A DNA stretch of 64,000 nucleotides from Chloroflexota bacterium (GTDB lineage: Bacteria > Chloroflexota > Anaerolineae > Promineifilales > Promineifilaceae): positions 1-64,000 of the forward strand of contig JABFFZ010000016.1 in NCBI GenBank assembly GCA_013112725.1, read 5' to 3'. The notes beneath the pieces are model-generated. The model searched no databases. It was not told the DNA's origin and saw nothing but the letters and a program-made list of their open reading frames with translations. Position numbers and translations under genes: made by a program. How positions within the stretch are numbered: the first letter of the stretch is position 1; every line of letters starts with the position of its first letter. Positions 43,193 through 51,551 of this stretch are shown here, in pieces.

Positions 43193-43729
43193 ATGCTTAA
43201 AATTCGTTTGGCTCGAACTGGAAAGAAAAAGCAACCCAGCTACCGGGTGGTAGTGGCAAACAAAGATGCAAGACGCGACGGCCGTGTGGTCGAACGTATT
43301 GGTCATTACAATCCGTTGGTTAATCCGGCGGAGTACCGCATTCAGGAAGACCGCGCTTTGTACTGGTTGAGCGTGGGCGCGCAACCGACCGACGCCGTGC
43401 GCCGTTTGCTGGAGAAGCAGGGCACCATTGCCCGTTTGCAGCGTTTTCATGCCGGTGAACCCATGGATGCATTGGTGGCTGAGTTTACTGGAATGTCGGT
43501 GACGGCCGTTGCTGCTGCAGAACCTGTGGCGGCAGTTGTGGCTGAGGAAACGGAAACGGCCGTGGTTGAAGTAGTTGAATTTGAAGACGCCGTTGCTGAA
43601 GAAGCCGTTGCCGAAGAAATGTCTCAAGAAGAAGCAGTGGGGGAAGAGGCAACTGAGGAAGAGGTGGTTGTTGAAGATGTAGCGGAAGAAGCTGCTGATG
43701 ATGAAACCACCGAGACGGAAAGCGAGTAA
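43193..43729 (+). CDS. rpsP: 30S ribosomal protein S16 with long acidic C-terminal tail
   Basis: 178 residues. Residues 1-85 are standard S16 (MLKIRLARTGKKKQPSYRVV, DGRVVERIGHYNPL, DRALYWLSVGAQPTDAVRRLL). The remaining roughly 80 residues are Glu/Val/Ala-rich, strongly acidic and probably disordered (for example EEEVVVEDVAEEAADDETTE). S16 is needed for 30S assembly. The tail at least doubles the length of the protein. GGAG at 43180-43183 supports the start. Operon member between ffh and khpA. Confidence 0.95.
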   Translation: MLKIRLARTGKKKQPSYRVVVANKDARRDGRVVERIGHYNPLVNPAEYRIQEDRALYWLSVGAQPTDAVRRLLEKQGTIARLQRFHAGEPMDALVAEFTGMSVTAVAAAEPVAAVVAEETETAVVEVVEFEDAVAEEAVAEEMSQEEAVGEEATEEEVVVEDVAEEAADDETTETESE

Positions 43730-43735
43730 AACGTG

Positions 43736-43987
43736 ATGGCCGAAGACACAAGCGGCAGTAAGGCGTTGTTAGAATACATTGTCAAAAGCGTGGTGGATAA
43801 CCCCGATGAAGTTCAGGTAACAGAAGCGGGTTATGCCAGAGAGAAAATCTTGCAATTGCAGGTGGCCGCGTCAGATATGGGCCGCGTTATTGGCAAAGGT
43901 GGCCGCGTCATCAACGCCATTCGCGCATTAGTGCAGGTAGCCGCGGCTAAAGAAGGCGCTCAGGTTACGGTAGAAATTTTGGAATAA
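43736..43987 (+). CDS. khpA: KH-domain RNA-binding protein KhpA
   Basis: 83 residues with one KH domain; the RNA-binding loop is GRVIGKGGRVINAIR. In other bacteria it partners with KhpB/Jag in RNA binding and cell-size control. The usual neighbour of rpsP and rimM. The ATG is preceded by an in-frame GTG (GTG ATG); the ATG is preferred. It starts six bases after the rpsP stop. Confidence 0.93.
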   Translation: MAEDTSGSKALLEYIVKSVVDNPDEVQVTEAGYAREKILQLQVAASDMGRVIGKGGRVINAIRALVQVAAAKEGAQVTVEILE

Positions 43988-44070
43988 TGGCATTGTCGGA
44001 CGATTTGCCAAGTTGCCCTACAATCTGTGTAAACCTTTGAGCCAAGAGCAACCCCATCCACACTTTGATC

Positions 44071-44107
44071 AAGGCTCGGTGGCAAAAGCCGCTGAGCCTT
44101 CTTTTTT
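44071..44107 (+). terminator. Terminator-like hairpin with T-run at the 5' end of rimM
   Basis: AAGGCTCGGTGGC, loop AAAA, GCCGCTGAGCCTT: a 13-base stem with two G-T pairs, followed directly by CTTTTTTG. It has the form of a strong intrinsic terminator, yet it lies inside or right at the start of rimM in the operon. Confidence 0.8.
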
Positions 44108-44600
44108 GACCATTGGGCAGGTGAGTAAACCCCATGGTGTGCATGGCGAAGTGCGCGTGATCTTGCACACTGATGTGCCGGAGCGTTTTACCTGGCTGAA
44201 AGAAGTGTACGTCGGTCAGAATTCATCCCGGTTGGTGGCAGTAGAAGGCGCGCGTTTGCACCAAAATATGGTGCTGCTCAAATTGGCCGGCTATGATGAC
44301 CGTGAGGCCGCGGAGACGCTGCGTGGCGCCTGGCTGCAAGTGCCGGAAGCGGAAGCCATCCCCCTGGCCGAGGGCGAGTATTTCTTGTACCAGATCGAGG
44401 GGTTAACTGTGGTCACAGATACCGGTGAGTTGTTGGGTACGCTGCTTGAGGTGATCGAAACCGGTGCAAACAATGTCTTCCGGGTGGTTGGGCCACGTGG
44501 CGAAGTGCTGTTGCCAGACACCAGAGAAGTGATCCTGGACATTGATTTTGATAACGGCCGTGTCACCGTTCATTTGCTGCCAGGACTGTTGCCTGAGTGA
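44079..44600 (+). CDS. rimM: 16S rRNA processing protein RimM
   Basis: About 173 residues. FLTIGQVSKPHGVHGEVRV is the conserved N-terminal beta barrel of RimM, followed by YFLYQIEGLTVVTDTGELLG and the PRC-like barrel VFRVVGPRGEVLLPD. It helps assemble the 30S head near S19. The start is uncertain: the open frame begins at TTG 44013 and has no ATG. GTG 44079 is used here; TTG 44106, after the hairpin, would give the most typical N-terminus. trmD and rplS, which usually follow, are absent. Confidence 0.9.
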   Translation: MAKAAEPSFLTIGQVSKPHGVHGEVRVILHTDVPERFTWLKEVYVGQNSSRLVAVEGARLHQNMVLLKLAGYDDREAAETLRGAWLQVPEAEAIPLAEGEYFLYQIEGLTVVTDTGELLGTLLEVIETGANNVFRVVGPRGEVLLPDTREVILDIDFDNGRVTVHLLPGLLPE

Positions 44601-44640
44601 GCCGGCGGTTCGCAATCGGTTCACGGATTACGGATTACGC
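44600..44640. repeat. Intergenic word repeat, unit CGGATTA / CGGTT
   Basis: GCGGTTCGCAATCGGTTCAC and GGATTACGGATTACGCC follow the rimM stop: imperfect words, no clear second arm. Confidence 0.6.
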
Positions 44641-44681
44641 CCTCGTTTGCCTTGCGTCTATCGTGATGATATGCTCATAAA

Positions 44682-45797
44682 ATGCCCGATGTGAAGTATT
44701 GGTTAGGCTTCAACCTGGTGAATGGCGTCGGTCCGGCTAAAGTGCAGGCACTGCTGGATTATTTCGGCTCCCTGGCAGCGGCCTGGCAGGCTACGGAACT
44801 GCAACTGGCGCAAATTGGCTTTGATCGGCGTACGATTAAAAACTTGCAGGAAACGCGCACGGCCGTAGACCTGGATCGCGCCTGGGAACAGGTGCAGGCT
44901 GCCGGTCTTCATTTGCTTACCTGGGAATCGCCAGACTACCCCGCTTATTTGAAGGAGATACCGGCGCCACCGCCGCTGCTCTACGTGCAGGGTGAATTAC
45001 AGGAAGTGGACCAATGGGCGGTGGCGGTGGTGGGTACCAGGCGGTTAACGAGTTACGGCCGTCAGGTGACGCAAGACATTGTGTCCGGACTGGTGCACCA
45101 TAACATTACCATTGTTAGTGGGTTGGCGCGCGGTATTGATGCGGTGGCGCATAAAACGGCCGTCGAGATGGGTGGGCGTACCATTGCCGTATTGGGTTCT
45201 GGTTTAGACACCATATACCCCACCGAACATCGCCAACTGGCACACAGCATTGCCCAGGGGCATGGTGCGCTCATTTCTGAATACGGGCTGGGCGTACAGC
45301 CAGAAGCCAAAAATTTCCCACCGCGCAATCGCATTATCAGTGGGTTGTCATTGGGAGTTCTGGTGGTAGAGGCGGCCGAACGCAGCGGTGCGCTGATTAC
45401 GGCTAACTTTGCCGCCGAGCAAAACCGGGATGTTTTTGCCGTGCCTGGCAATATCAACAGCCCCGCCAGTAGAGGGCCTAACCAGTTGATTCAGCAAGGG
45501 GCCAGGTTAGTCACTGGCGTCGAAGACATTTTGGAAGAGTTGAACATTCACATGGTAGCAGAGCATACGGCCGTGCAAATGGCATTGCCTGAAACCGCCG
45601 AGGAAATCGCCCTTTATGCCCATCTTTCCAGCCAGCCGGTGCATATTGATGACCTCAGCCGGGCCAGCGGCCTGCCTACCGGCATGGTCAGCAGCACCCT
45701 GACTATCATGGAACTCAAAGGCATGGTGCGGCAGGTAGGTGGCATGAATTACATCCTTTGCCGTGAGCCAGACCCGGTATATGAAGTCAAAGAGTAA
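44682..45797 (+). CDS. dprA: DNA processing protein DprA
   Basis: 371 residues that load RecA on incoming single-stranded DNA during transformation. N-terminal SAM-like domain (FNLVNGVGPAKVQALLDYFG), Rossmann-like core with VAVVGTRRLTSYG, SGLARGIDAVAHKTA, VLGSGLDTIYPTEHRQLA and FPPRNRIISGLSLGVLVVEA, and a C-terminal winged helix. All core motifs are intact. The gene contains four ACGGCCGT copies. It is usually next to topA; here manC lies in between. Confidence 0.95.
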   Translation: MPDVKYWLGFNLVNGVGPAKVQALLDYFGSLAAAWQATELQLAQIGFDRRTIKNLQETRTAVDLDRAWEQVQAAGLHLLTWESPDYPAYLKEIPAPPPLLYVQGELQEVDQWAVAVVGTRRLTSYGRQVTQDIVSGLVHHNITIVSGLARGIDAVAHKTAVEMGGRTIAVLGSGLDTIYPTEHRQLAHSIAQGHGALISEYGLGVQPEAKNFPPRNRIISGLSLGVLVVEAAERSGALITANFAAEQNRDVFAVPGNINSPASRGPNQLIQQGARLVTGVEDILEELNIHMVAEHTAVQMALPETAEEIALYAHLSSQPVHIDDLSRASGLPTGMVSSTLTIMELKGMVRQVGGMNYILCREPDPVYEVKE

Positions 45798-45848
45798 GAG
45801 TAGACCTTCGATTTTTCTCAAGAATCGGATGTCTGGGACAACCACTAC

Positions 45849-46940
45849 ATGAAAATTATCATTTTTGCTGGCGGCTCAGGCCGCCGATTATGGCCCATTA
45901 GCCGCCAGAAATCCCCCAAGCAGTTTGAGCAAATTATTGGCGATCAATCTACTTTGCAACTGGCAGTAGCGCGGGTACGCGATACCTATGGCGCGGCCAA
46001 TATCTTTGTTTCCACCAATGAAAAGTATGCGGATATTGTGCGCGGGCAACTGCCAGAGATTCCGCCGGAGCAAATTATCGGCGAACCAACCCGGCGCGAT
46101 CTGGCGGCAGCCGTAGGGCTGGCGCTGGCGCATCTGTCCCGCCATACCAGCAATGCCGACGAACCGGTTGCTATTTTATGGGGCGACAATTACATGGATC
46201 AGGTGGACAATTTTCGGGCTGTGCTGCAAGCGGCGGAAACATTGCTGCTACAAAAACAGGCCAACATTCTCTTTATTGGCGAAACGCCCCGTTTCGCCAA
46301 TGAGAATTTGGGGTGGATTGGGTTGGGAGCGGAGAAGGGGCGTCTGAATGGACGGCCGTATTACGGATTTGAGTCACTCACTTACCGCCCGCCGCTGGCG
46401 GAATGTCGCCGCATGTTTGCCGAGGGTACCCATGTGTGGAATACTGGTTATTTTGTGACCACAATAGGTTTTGTGCAGTCGCTTTACCAACAACAGCAGC
46501 CGCAAATGTGGGCGCAGCTAACACAAATTCAGGCCACTATTGGCCGCGATACCTATCAGAAGACATTGCAAGCCGTTTATCCACAACTGGGTGTGATGAG
46601 TTTTGATGACGCCATTTTGCAGCACATTCCGGCGGAAAAGGCGCTAGTGCTGCATAGCGAAATGGGATGGAGTGATCCCGGCACCTTATATGCATTGAAA
46701 GAGGCCATTAACCCTGACCCGATTGCCAACGTGACGAAGGGTCTGGTGCAGTTGGCCGAAACTCAGGATTGCCTGGTTTACAACTATGAGCCGGAAAAGT
46801 TAGTGGCGGTCATTGGTCTGGATGGGGTCATTGTGGTAAATACGGCTGATGCCCTTTTAGTGGTGCATAAAGACAAGATCCCTTTGGTGAAGAAATTGGT
46901 AGATGGTTTGGAAGGGACGGAATTGGAGAGCTACAGCTAA
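45849..46940 (+). CDS. manC: Mannose-1-phosphate guanylyltransferase
   Basis: 363 residues that make GDP-mannose from mannose 1-phosphate and GTP. The nucleotidyltransferase signature FAGGSGRRLWPISRQKSPKQF is at the N-terminus; EPTRRDLAAAVGLA, ENLGWIGLGA, WNTGYF and SEMGWSDPGTLYAL follow. It has no C-terminal isomerase domain, so it is the short monofunctional type. It would feed gmd at 20.6-21.6 kb. Its TAA stop opens the next word repeat. Confidence 0.93.
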   Translation: MKIIIFAGGSGRRLWPISRQKSPKQFEQIIGDQSTLQLAVARVRDTYGAANIFVSTNEKYADIVRGQLPEIPPEQIIGEPTRRDLAAAVGLALAHLSRHTSNADEPVAILWGDNYMDQVDNFRAVLQAAETLLLQKQANILFIGETPRFANENLGWIGLGAEKGRLNGRPYYGFESLTYRPPLAECRRMFAEGTHVWNTGYFVTTIGFVQSLYQQQQPQMWAQLTQIQATIGRDTYQKTLQAVYPQLGVMSFDDAILQHIPAEKALVLHSEMGWSDPGTLYALKEAINPDPIANVTKGLVQLAETQDCLVYNYEPEKLVAVIGLDGVIVVNTADALLVVHKDKIPLVKKLVDGLEGTELESYS

Positions 46941-47007
46941 AGATTAGAGATTAAAGATTGGAGATTGGGCCTTGGCGTAATCTCCAATCCCTAATCTCCA
47001 ATCTCTT
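46941..47007. repeat. Intergenic word-repeat hairpin, unit GATTGGA / GATTAGA
   Basis: AGATTAGAGATTAAAGATTG and GAGATTGG, a GC-rich loop, then AATCTCCAATCCCTAATCTC and CAATCTC. It starts right after the manC stop and ends a few bases before the topA start. Confidence 0.9.
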
Positions 47008-47015
47008 TGATACTC

Positions 47016-49472
47016 ATGGAAGAAATTATTGGTTATTGTTTTAAGTGTAAAGAAAAGCATCCAATGGTGAACCCGCAGGCGGAGTGGTCGGCGCATGGGG
47101 CGCCAGGGGTGCGGGGAACGTGTGCGAACTGCGGCGGCGCTATGTACAAGGCGATGCGGACGCCGGAACATGAATCCTTGGCGAAGCCGGAAAATATCAA
47201 ACGAACACGCAAACCGGTTGCCAAAAAGGGCGCAATCAAAAAGGGGGGGAAGTCTGCCAGGACGAAGGTGGTTAAGGCTAAGAAACCGGCAGCTAAAGAC
47301 ACGGCCGTTTCTGCCAAACTCGCCCCCCGCCGCAGTGGTAAATTGGTTGTTGTCGAATCACCCGCCAAGGCCAAAACCATTAGCCGTTACCTGGGCAAAG
47401 GGTACGTTGTCAAATCCAGCGTGGGCCATGTGCGTGACCTGTTGAAATCCCGCCTCAGCGTGGATGTGGATAATAACTTTGAGCCAGAGTACCGTGTCTC
47501 TAATGACAAACGTGATGTGGTCAAAGAGCTAAAAGAAGCAGCGGCCCGTGCCACCGAAATTTACCTGGCAACTGATCCTGACCGTGAAGGGGAAGCTATT
47601 GCCTGGCACGTGCGCGAAGCGGCGGAGATGGACCCGGCGCGCACCCGGCGGGTGGAGTTTCACGAAATTACCAAACCGGCCATCCAAAAGGCGTTTGAGC
47701 AGCCACGTGAGATTGACATAGATCGGGTGAATGCGCAGCAGGCGCGGCGCATTTTAGACCGGCTGGTGGGGTATAAGCTCAGTCCATTATTGTGGCGCAA
47801 GGTTCACGGCCGTCTCTCCGCCGGGCGGGTGCAGTCGGTGGCGGTGCGGCTGGTGGTAGACCGGGAGCGAGAAATCCAGCAGTTTGTCATTGAAGAGTAT
47901 TGGACATTGGCCGCCGAATTGAGCCAGCAAACAACAGCCGGGGAGCGGTTACGGCCGTCCTTTACGGCCAAATTATTCAAACTGAATGGCGAGGACCCGG
48001 TGTTTCGGCAGCAGGCCGAGGTACAGCCCCATCTGGATGTTTTGGTAGACGCCCACTGGGTGGTAGGGGAAGTACGTCTGGGCAAACGGACACGCCGCCC
48101 GGCAGCGCCTTTTACCACCAGCACTTTGCAGCAAGAAGCGTCACGCCGCCTTAGCTTCAACACCGATAAAACAATGCGCATTGCGCAGCAGTTGTACGAA
48201 GGTATTGATCTGGGTGACAGCGATGGCGCGGTAGGTTTAATTACTTACATGCGTACCGACAGCGTGACTGTTTCAGCGGAGGCGCAAACTGAGGCGCGGG
48301 CTTATATTGGCAAACGGTTTGGGGCGACCTATGTGCCGGTAAAACCGCCTGAATATACGACAAAAACGAAAGCGGCGCAGGAGGCGCACGAAGCGGTTCG
48401 GCCTACTTCGGTGATTCGCACACCACAAGAAATGAAGGAGCATCTCAGCCGCGATCAATACCGGTTGTATACCTTGATTTGGGATCGTTTTGTGGCCAGC
48501 CAGATGGCGCCGGCCCGGTATGACACGGTGTCGGCCGATGTATGGGCGGGGAATCAAGCGGTGGTGGCTGAGAAACGGCCGTACCTTTTCCGCGCCACCG
48601 GCTCTACTTTGGAATTTCCCGGCTTTCTGGCGCTGTATGAAGAAAGCCGCCCCGAAGACAAGCCTGATGACGGTGAAAACCAGGTGCCGTCGTCATTGAA
48701 GACGCAGGAACAGTTAGATTTGCGGCGCTTATTGCCGGAACAGCATTTTACACAGCCACCGCCTCGTTACAGTGAGGCAACGTTGGTCAAAGCGTTAGAG
48801 GAAAATGGGATTGGCCGGCCCAGTACCTATGCCAGTATCATCTCCACCATTCAGCAGCGGGGTTATGTAGATCGGGAAGAGCGACGGCTGATCCCCACGG
48901 AAACGGGCCAGGTGGTTAACGATTTGTTGGTGGAATACTTCCCCGATATTGTCTCGGTAGATTTTACGGCCCGCCTGGAAGATGAGTTAGACAAAATTGC
49001 CGAAGGTAATCCCTGGACGCCGGTAGTTGGTAGTTTTTATAGGCAGTTTGTAGAAAAGCTGGAAATTGCCGATGAGTCTATTCCCAAAATTGAGGTGCAG
49101 CGCGAACAGGAACTGGTTGGGCGGGATTGCCCTGCTTGTGGTAATCCGTTGGTGTACCGGGAGGGGCGGTACGGCCGTTTCATCGGTTGTAGCACTTTCC
49201 CCAAATGCCGCTTTACAGAACAAATTGTAAAAGTGTTAACCACGTGTCCACGTGGCGGTCAGATTGTGGAACGGCGCACGAAACGGGGTAAAGTTTTTTA
49301 TGGCTGTAACCGTTATCCAGATTGTGAATGGCGCAGTTGGTATAAACCGGTGGCTGATACGAACAGCCACTGTGATGGCGTTTTGGTGCAGGTGAACCAA
49401 ACAAAAACGGATTGTGTGGCCTGTGCTTTGAAGGAAAGCGCACCCGCTTTACATGATCAGGTGACAGAGTAA
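47016..49472 (+). CDS. topA: DNA topoisomerase I with N-terminal DUF5679-type zinc ribbon
   Basis: 818 residues. Residues 1-45 are a zinc ribbon (YCFKCKEKHPM, then GTCANCGGAMYKAM) of the DUF5679 kind, followed by a Lys/Ala-rich linker of about 55 residues. A complete type IA topoisomerase follows: TOPRIM VVVESPAKAKTISRYLGKGY and DPDREGEAIAWHV, SAGRVQSVAVRLVVDRE, the active-site Tyr in ITYMRTDSVTVS, and TKAAQEAHEAVRPT. Two C-terminal zinc ribbons (CPACGNPLV, TCPRGGQIV) end it. It relaxes negative supercoils. The ATG at 47016 follows a repeat, with a weak ribosome-binding site. Confidence 0.95.
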   Translation: MEEIIGYCFKCKEKHPMVNPQAEWSAHGAPGVRGTCANCGGAMYKAMRTPEHESLAKPENIKRTRKPVAKKGAIKKGGKSARTKVVKAKKPAAKDTAVSAKLAPRRSGKLVVVESPAKAKTISRYLGKGYVVKSSVGHVRDLLKSRLSVDVDNNFEPEYRVSNDKRDVVKELKEAAARATEIYLATDPDREGEAIAWHVREAAEMDPARTRRVEFHEITKPAIQKAFEQPREIDIDRVNAQQARRILDRLVGYKLSPLLWRKVHGRLSAGRVQSVAVRLVVDREREIQQFVIEEYWTLAAELSQQTTAGERLRPSFTAKLFKLNGEDPVFRQQAEVQPHLDVLVDAHWVVGEVRLGKRTRRPAAPFTTSTLQQEASRRLSFNTDKTMRIAQQLYEGIDLGDSDGAVGLITYMRTDSVTVSAEAQTEARAYIGKRFGATYVPVKPPEYTTKTKAAQEAHEAVRPTSVIRTPQEMKEHLSRDQYRLYTLIWDRFVASQMAPARYDTVSADVWAGNQAVVAEKRPYLFRATGSTLEFPGFLALYEESRPEDKPDDGENQVPSSLKTQEQLDLRRLLPEQHFTQPPPRYSEATLVKALEENGIGRPSTYASIISTIQQRGYVDREERRLIPTETGQVVNDLLVEYFPDIVSVDFTARLEDELDKIAEGNPWTPVVGSFYRQFVEKLEIADESIPKIEVQREQELVGRDCPACGNPLVYREGRYGRFIGCSTFPKCRFTEQIVKVLTTCPRGGQIVERRTKRGKVFYGCNRYPDCEWRSWYKPVADTNSHCDGVLVQVNQTKTDCVACALKESAPALHDQVTE

Positions 49473-49532
49473 TGGGATGATAAAGTGACTGGATGGAAAG
49501 GGTCGTTCTGTGCCTTTTGCCGGCGGGAAGGA

Positions 49533-51044
49533 ATGGTCACGCTGGCGCTGAGTAGAGTCGAGGTGGCCGTTGCTCTTTTCTGGCTGGTGGTGCTGGCTGC
49601 CTGCCAGCAAGCGGAGCCAACGGCTACCCCAGCCCCGGCTGCAGCGACTATGCAAACAGAAACGGCCGTGTTGCCCACCGTAGACCTGGCTGCCATTTTG
49701 CCTACCCAAACGCCTACACCCGCGCCGTTACCCGTTGTGCCGAACGCGCCTGCCCCGGACATGCCCGAACCGGCTGTGCCCACCATGCCCTCTGAGCCAC
49801 GCGCAACCGAACCGAGCGAAACGACGTCGGCGGTGCCGGTTTTTACCGCTCCCACTTGTTTTTCCACTTATACTCTGGTGGGGAGTTTTACCACGCTCGG
49901 CGCCGATCTATTGCCCGGTGTCCCTTTTTTGCAGACATGGCGGGTGCGGAATGATGGCACGTGTGCCTGGGATGTAGGTGCGGTGTGGTTGTTTACCGGC
50001 GGCGAGCAGTTGGGTGGGCCTGACCTGGTGGCTTTACCACCTGCCGGGCTAGGGCAAACGGTGGATGTCAATGTGGCGTTGGTGGCGCCGGCAGCGCCCG
50101 GTGTGTATATCGGCTTTTGGCAGCCACAAATGGCGGATGGATTGCTTTTGCAGCCGCCATCGGCCGTAACTATCAACGTTGTACAACCGCAAATAACCAA
50201 TACACCGGTAGCGACGGCCGTGATACCGGTGGCCACGGCGACGGCCGTGCCCCCCACTGCCACTGCTGCTCCTACCTTTACCGGCTGGCGCGGTGAATAC
50301 TTCAACAATCAAACGCTTTCCGGCCAACCTGTATTGATACGGGATGATCCGGAAATCAATTTTAACTGGGGTACCAGTTCACCGGGCAGTGGGCTGCAAA
50401 ATGGCAATTTTTCGGTGCGCTGGACACGGTCCATTATTGTACCGGGTGGCGAGTATCGCTTTTTGGCTCGCAGTAATGATGGTGTGCGTGTGTGGGTGAA
50501 TGGCGCACTGCTATTTGATGAATGGCAAAGCGGCCAGAATGCCACTTTCCAGAGCGAAATCAGCTTGCAGCCCGGCCAATTGCTCAATGTGCGGGTAGAG
50601 TATTACCATGCCACCGGTCTGGCCGGTGTCCATGTGTGGGCAGAACCACAGGCCAAATACCCGCAATGGCGGGGTTCTTACCTTGCTGATCCCAATTTAC
50701 AGGGACAGCCGGTTCTCATCCGCAATGACCAGGATATCAATTTCGATTGGAGCACAGGCGCGCCAGCATCCGGTATGCCGGCCAATAATTTTTCCGTTAT
50801 CTGGATTCGCACATTGCCCTTCAATTCCAGTGGCTATCGCTTTAATGCGCTGGTGGATGATGGCATGCGCTTGTATGTGGATGGGGCGTTGGTGATTGAC
50901 GCTTGGCAAGATGGTACAGTACGCCAGGTTTCTGGCACAATTACCCTGGTGGCAGGGCAGCATGATGTTACGGTGGTTTATTACGAACGGTTGGATGTAG
51001 CCCAAATTCGGATATGGTGGGAACAGGTTAATGGATTCGAGTAG
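49533..51044 (+). CDS. Surface lipoprotein with NBR1-Ig-like domain and two PA14 domains
   Basis: About 503 residues. A signal peptide with lipobox LAAC is followed by a long Thr/Pro/Ala linker. An Ig-like domain of the NBR1 type follows (TWRVRNDGTCAWDVGAVWLFTGGEQLGG, VYIGFWQPQM). After a second short linker come two PA14 beta barrels (WRGEYFNNQTLSGQPVLIRD and WRGSYLADPNLQGQPVLIRN), each ending in a WxE/WWE element. PA14 modules often bind carbohydrates. The protein probably binds polysaccharide or sits in the cell envelope. The ATG at 49533 is chosen because the signal peptide starts there; a GTG 16 codons earlier is possible. Confidence 0.85.
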   Translation: MVTLALSRVEVAVALFWLVVLAACQQAEPTATPAPAAATMQTETAVLPTVDLAAILPTQTPTPAPLPVVPNAPAPDMPEPAVPTMPSEPRATEPSETTSAVPVFTAPTCFSTYTLVGSFTTLGADLLPGVPFLQTWRVRNDGTCAWDVGAVWLFTGGEQLGGPDLVALPPAGLGQTVDVNVALVAPAAPGVYIGFWQPQMADGLLLQPPSAVTINVVQPQITNTPVATAVIPVATATAVPPTATAAPTFTGWRGEYFNNQTLSGQPVLIRDDPEINFNWGTSSPGSGLQNGNFSVRWTRSIIVPGGEYRFLARSNDGVRVWVNGALLFDEWQSGQNATFQSEISLQPGQLLNVRVEYYHATGLAGVHVWAEPQAKYPQWRGSYLADPNLQGQPVLIRNDQDINFDWSTGAPASGMPANNFSVIWIRTLPFNSSGYRFNALVDDGMRLYVDGALVIDAWQDGTVRQVSGTITLVAGQHDVTVVYYERLDVAQIRIWWEQVNGFE

Positions 51045-51056
51045 AGTTGTGGTCAG

Positions 51057-51163
51057 AATCTCGCAAGTAAGCGTTCAGACTTGACAAGTTTATTACCAGA
51101 GGCGGTTGCTGCAATTCCGGCGCAAAAACTTGTCAAGTCTCCAGACAAAACCGAGATTTTTTT
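51057..51163. terminator. Nested inverted repeats ending in a T-run
   Basis: The outer stem AATCTCG (51057-51063) pairs with CGAGATT (51152-51158), followed by TTTTT. The inner stem AGACTTGACAAGTTT (51077-51091) pairs perfectly with AAACTTGTCAAGTCT (51126-51140). It terminates the lipoprotein gene or is a small mobile palindrome. Confidence 0.7.
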
Positions 51164-51195
51164 GAGATGATTACTTAGTTTAATTTGGAGGCATG

Positions 51196-51435
51196 ATGAA
51201 ACTGAAGTTGATGAATGAAGAAACCGGGAAGGTTATTGGGGAGGTAAATGAGGTGGAAATGCGTTTTCTGATAGATATGTTGGAAGAAGAGTCGGCGGAA
51301 GATGCCGACTATTTTATCAACCAGGATACGATTGATATGCTAGAAGTGCGGGGTGGGGATCCAGAGTTGATAGCCTTTCTGCGTCAGGCTGTTGGTGACT
51401 CTGAGGGGATTGAGATCACTTGGGAACCGGCGTAG
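51196..51435 (+). CDS. Small acidic protein of unknown function
   Basis: 79 residues, acidic and probably folded alpha/beta: KLKLMNEETGKVIGEVNEVEM, a helix FLIDMLEEESAEDADYFI, and a C-terminal DPELIAFLRQAVGDSEGIEIT. No signal, membrane segment or known motif. GGAGG before the ATG pair (51193/51196) is a good ribosome-binding site, which supports a real gene. The second ATG gives better spacing. Isolated between a large hairpin and a word repeat. Confidence 0.7.
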   Translation: MKLKLMNEETGKVIGEVNEVEMRFLIDMLEEESAEDADYFINQDTIDMLEVRGGDPELIAFLRQAVGDSEGIEITWEPA

Positions 51436-51459
51436 CAGCGCAACTCGATGCTCTTAATC

Positions 51460-51548
51460 TGTAATCTGAAGCCCGTAATTCGTAAACCGAAGTGCAAGGT
51501 CAGTCGCCGGACTTAGAATTACCGATAACGGATTACCGACAACCGAAC
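51460..51548. repeat. Intergenic word repeat, units TAATCTG / CGTAATTC / ACCGATAACGG
   Basis: Left words CTGTAATCTGAAGCCCGTAA and TTCGTAAACCG, right words ATTACCGATAACGGATTACC and GACAACCG. They are partly complementary and reach to four bases before the DUF983-type gene. Confidence 0.7.
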
Positions 51549-51551
51549 CCT

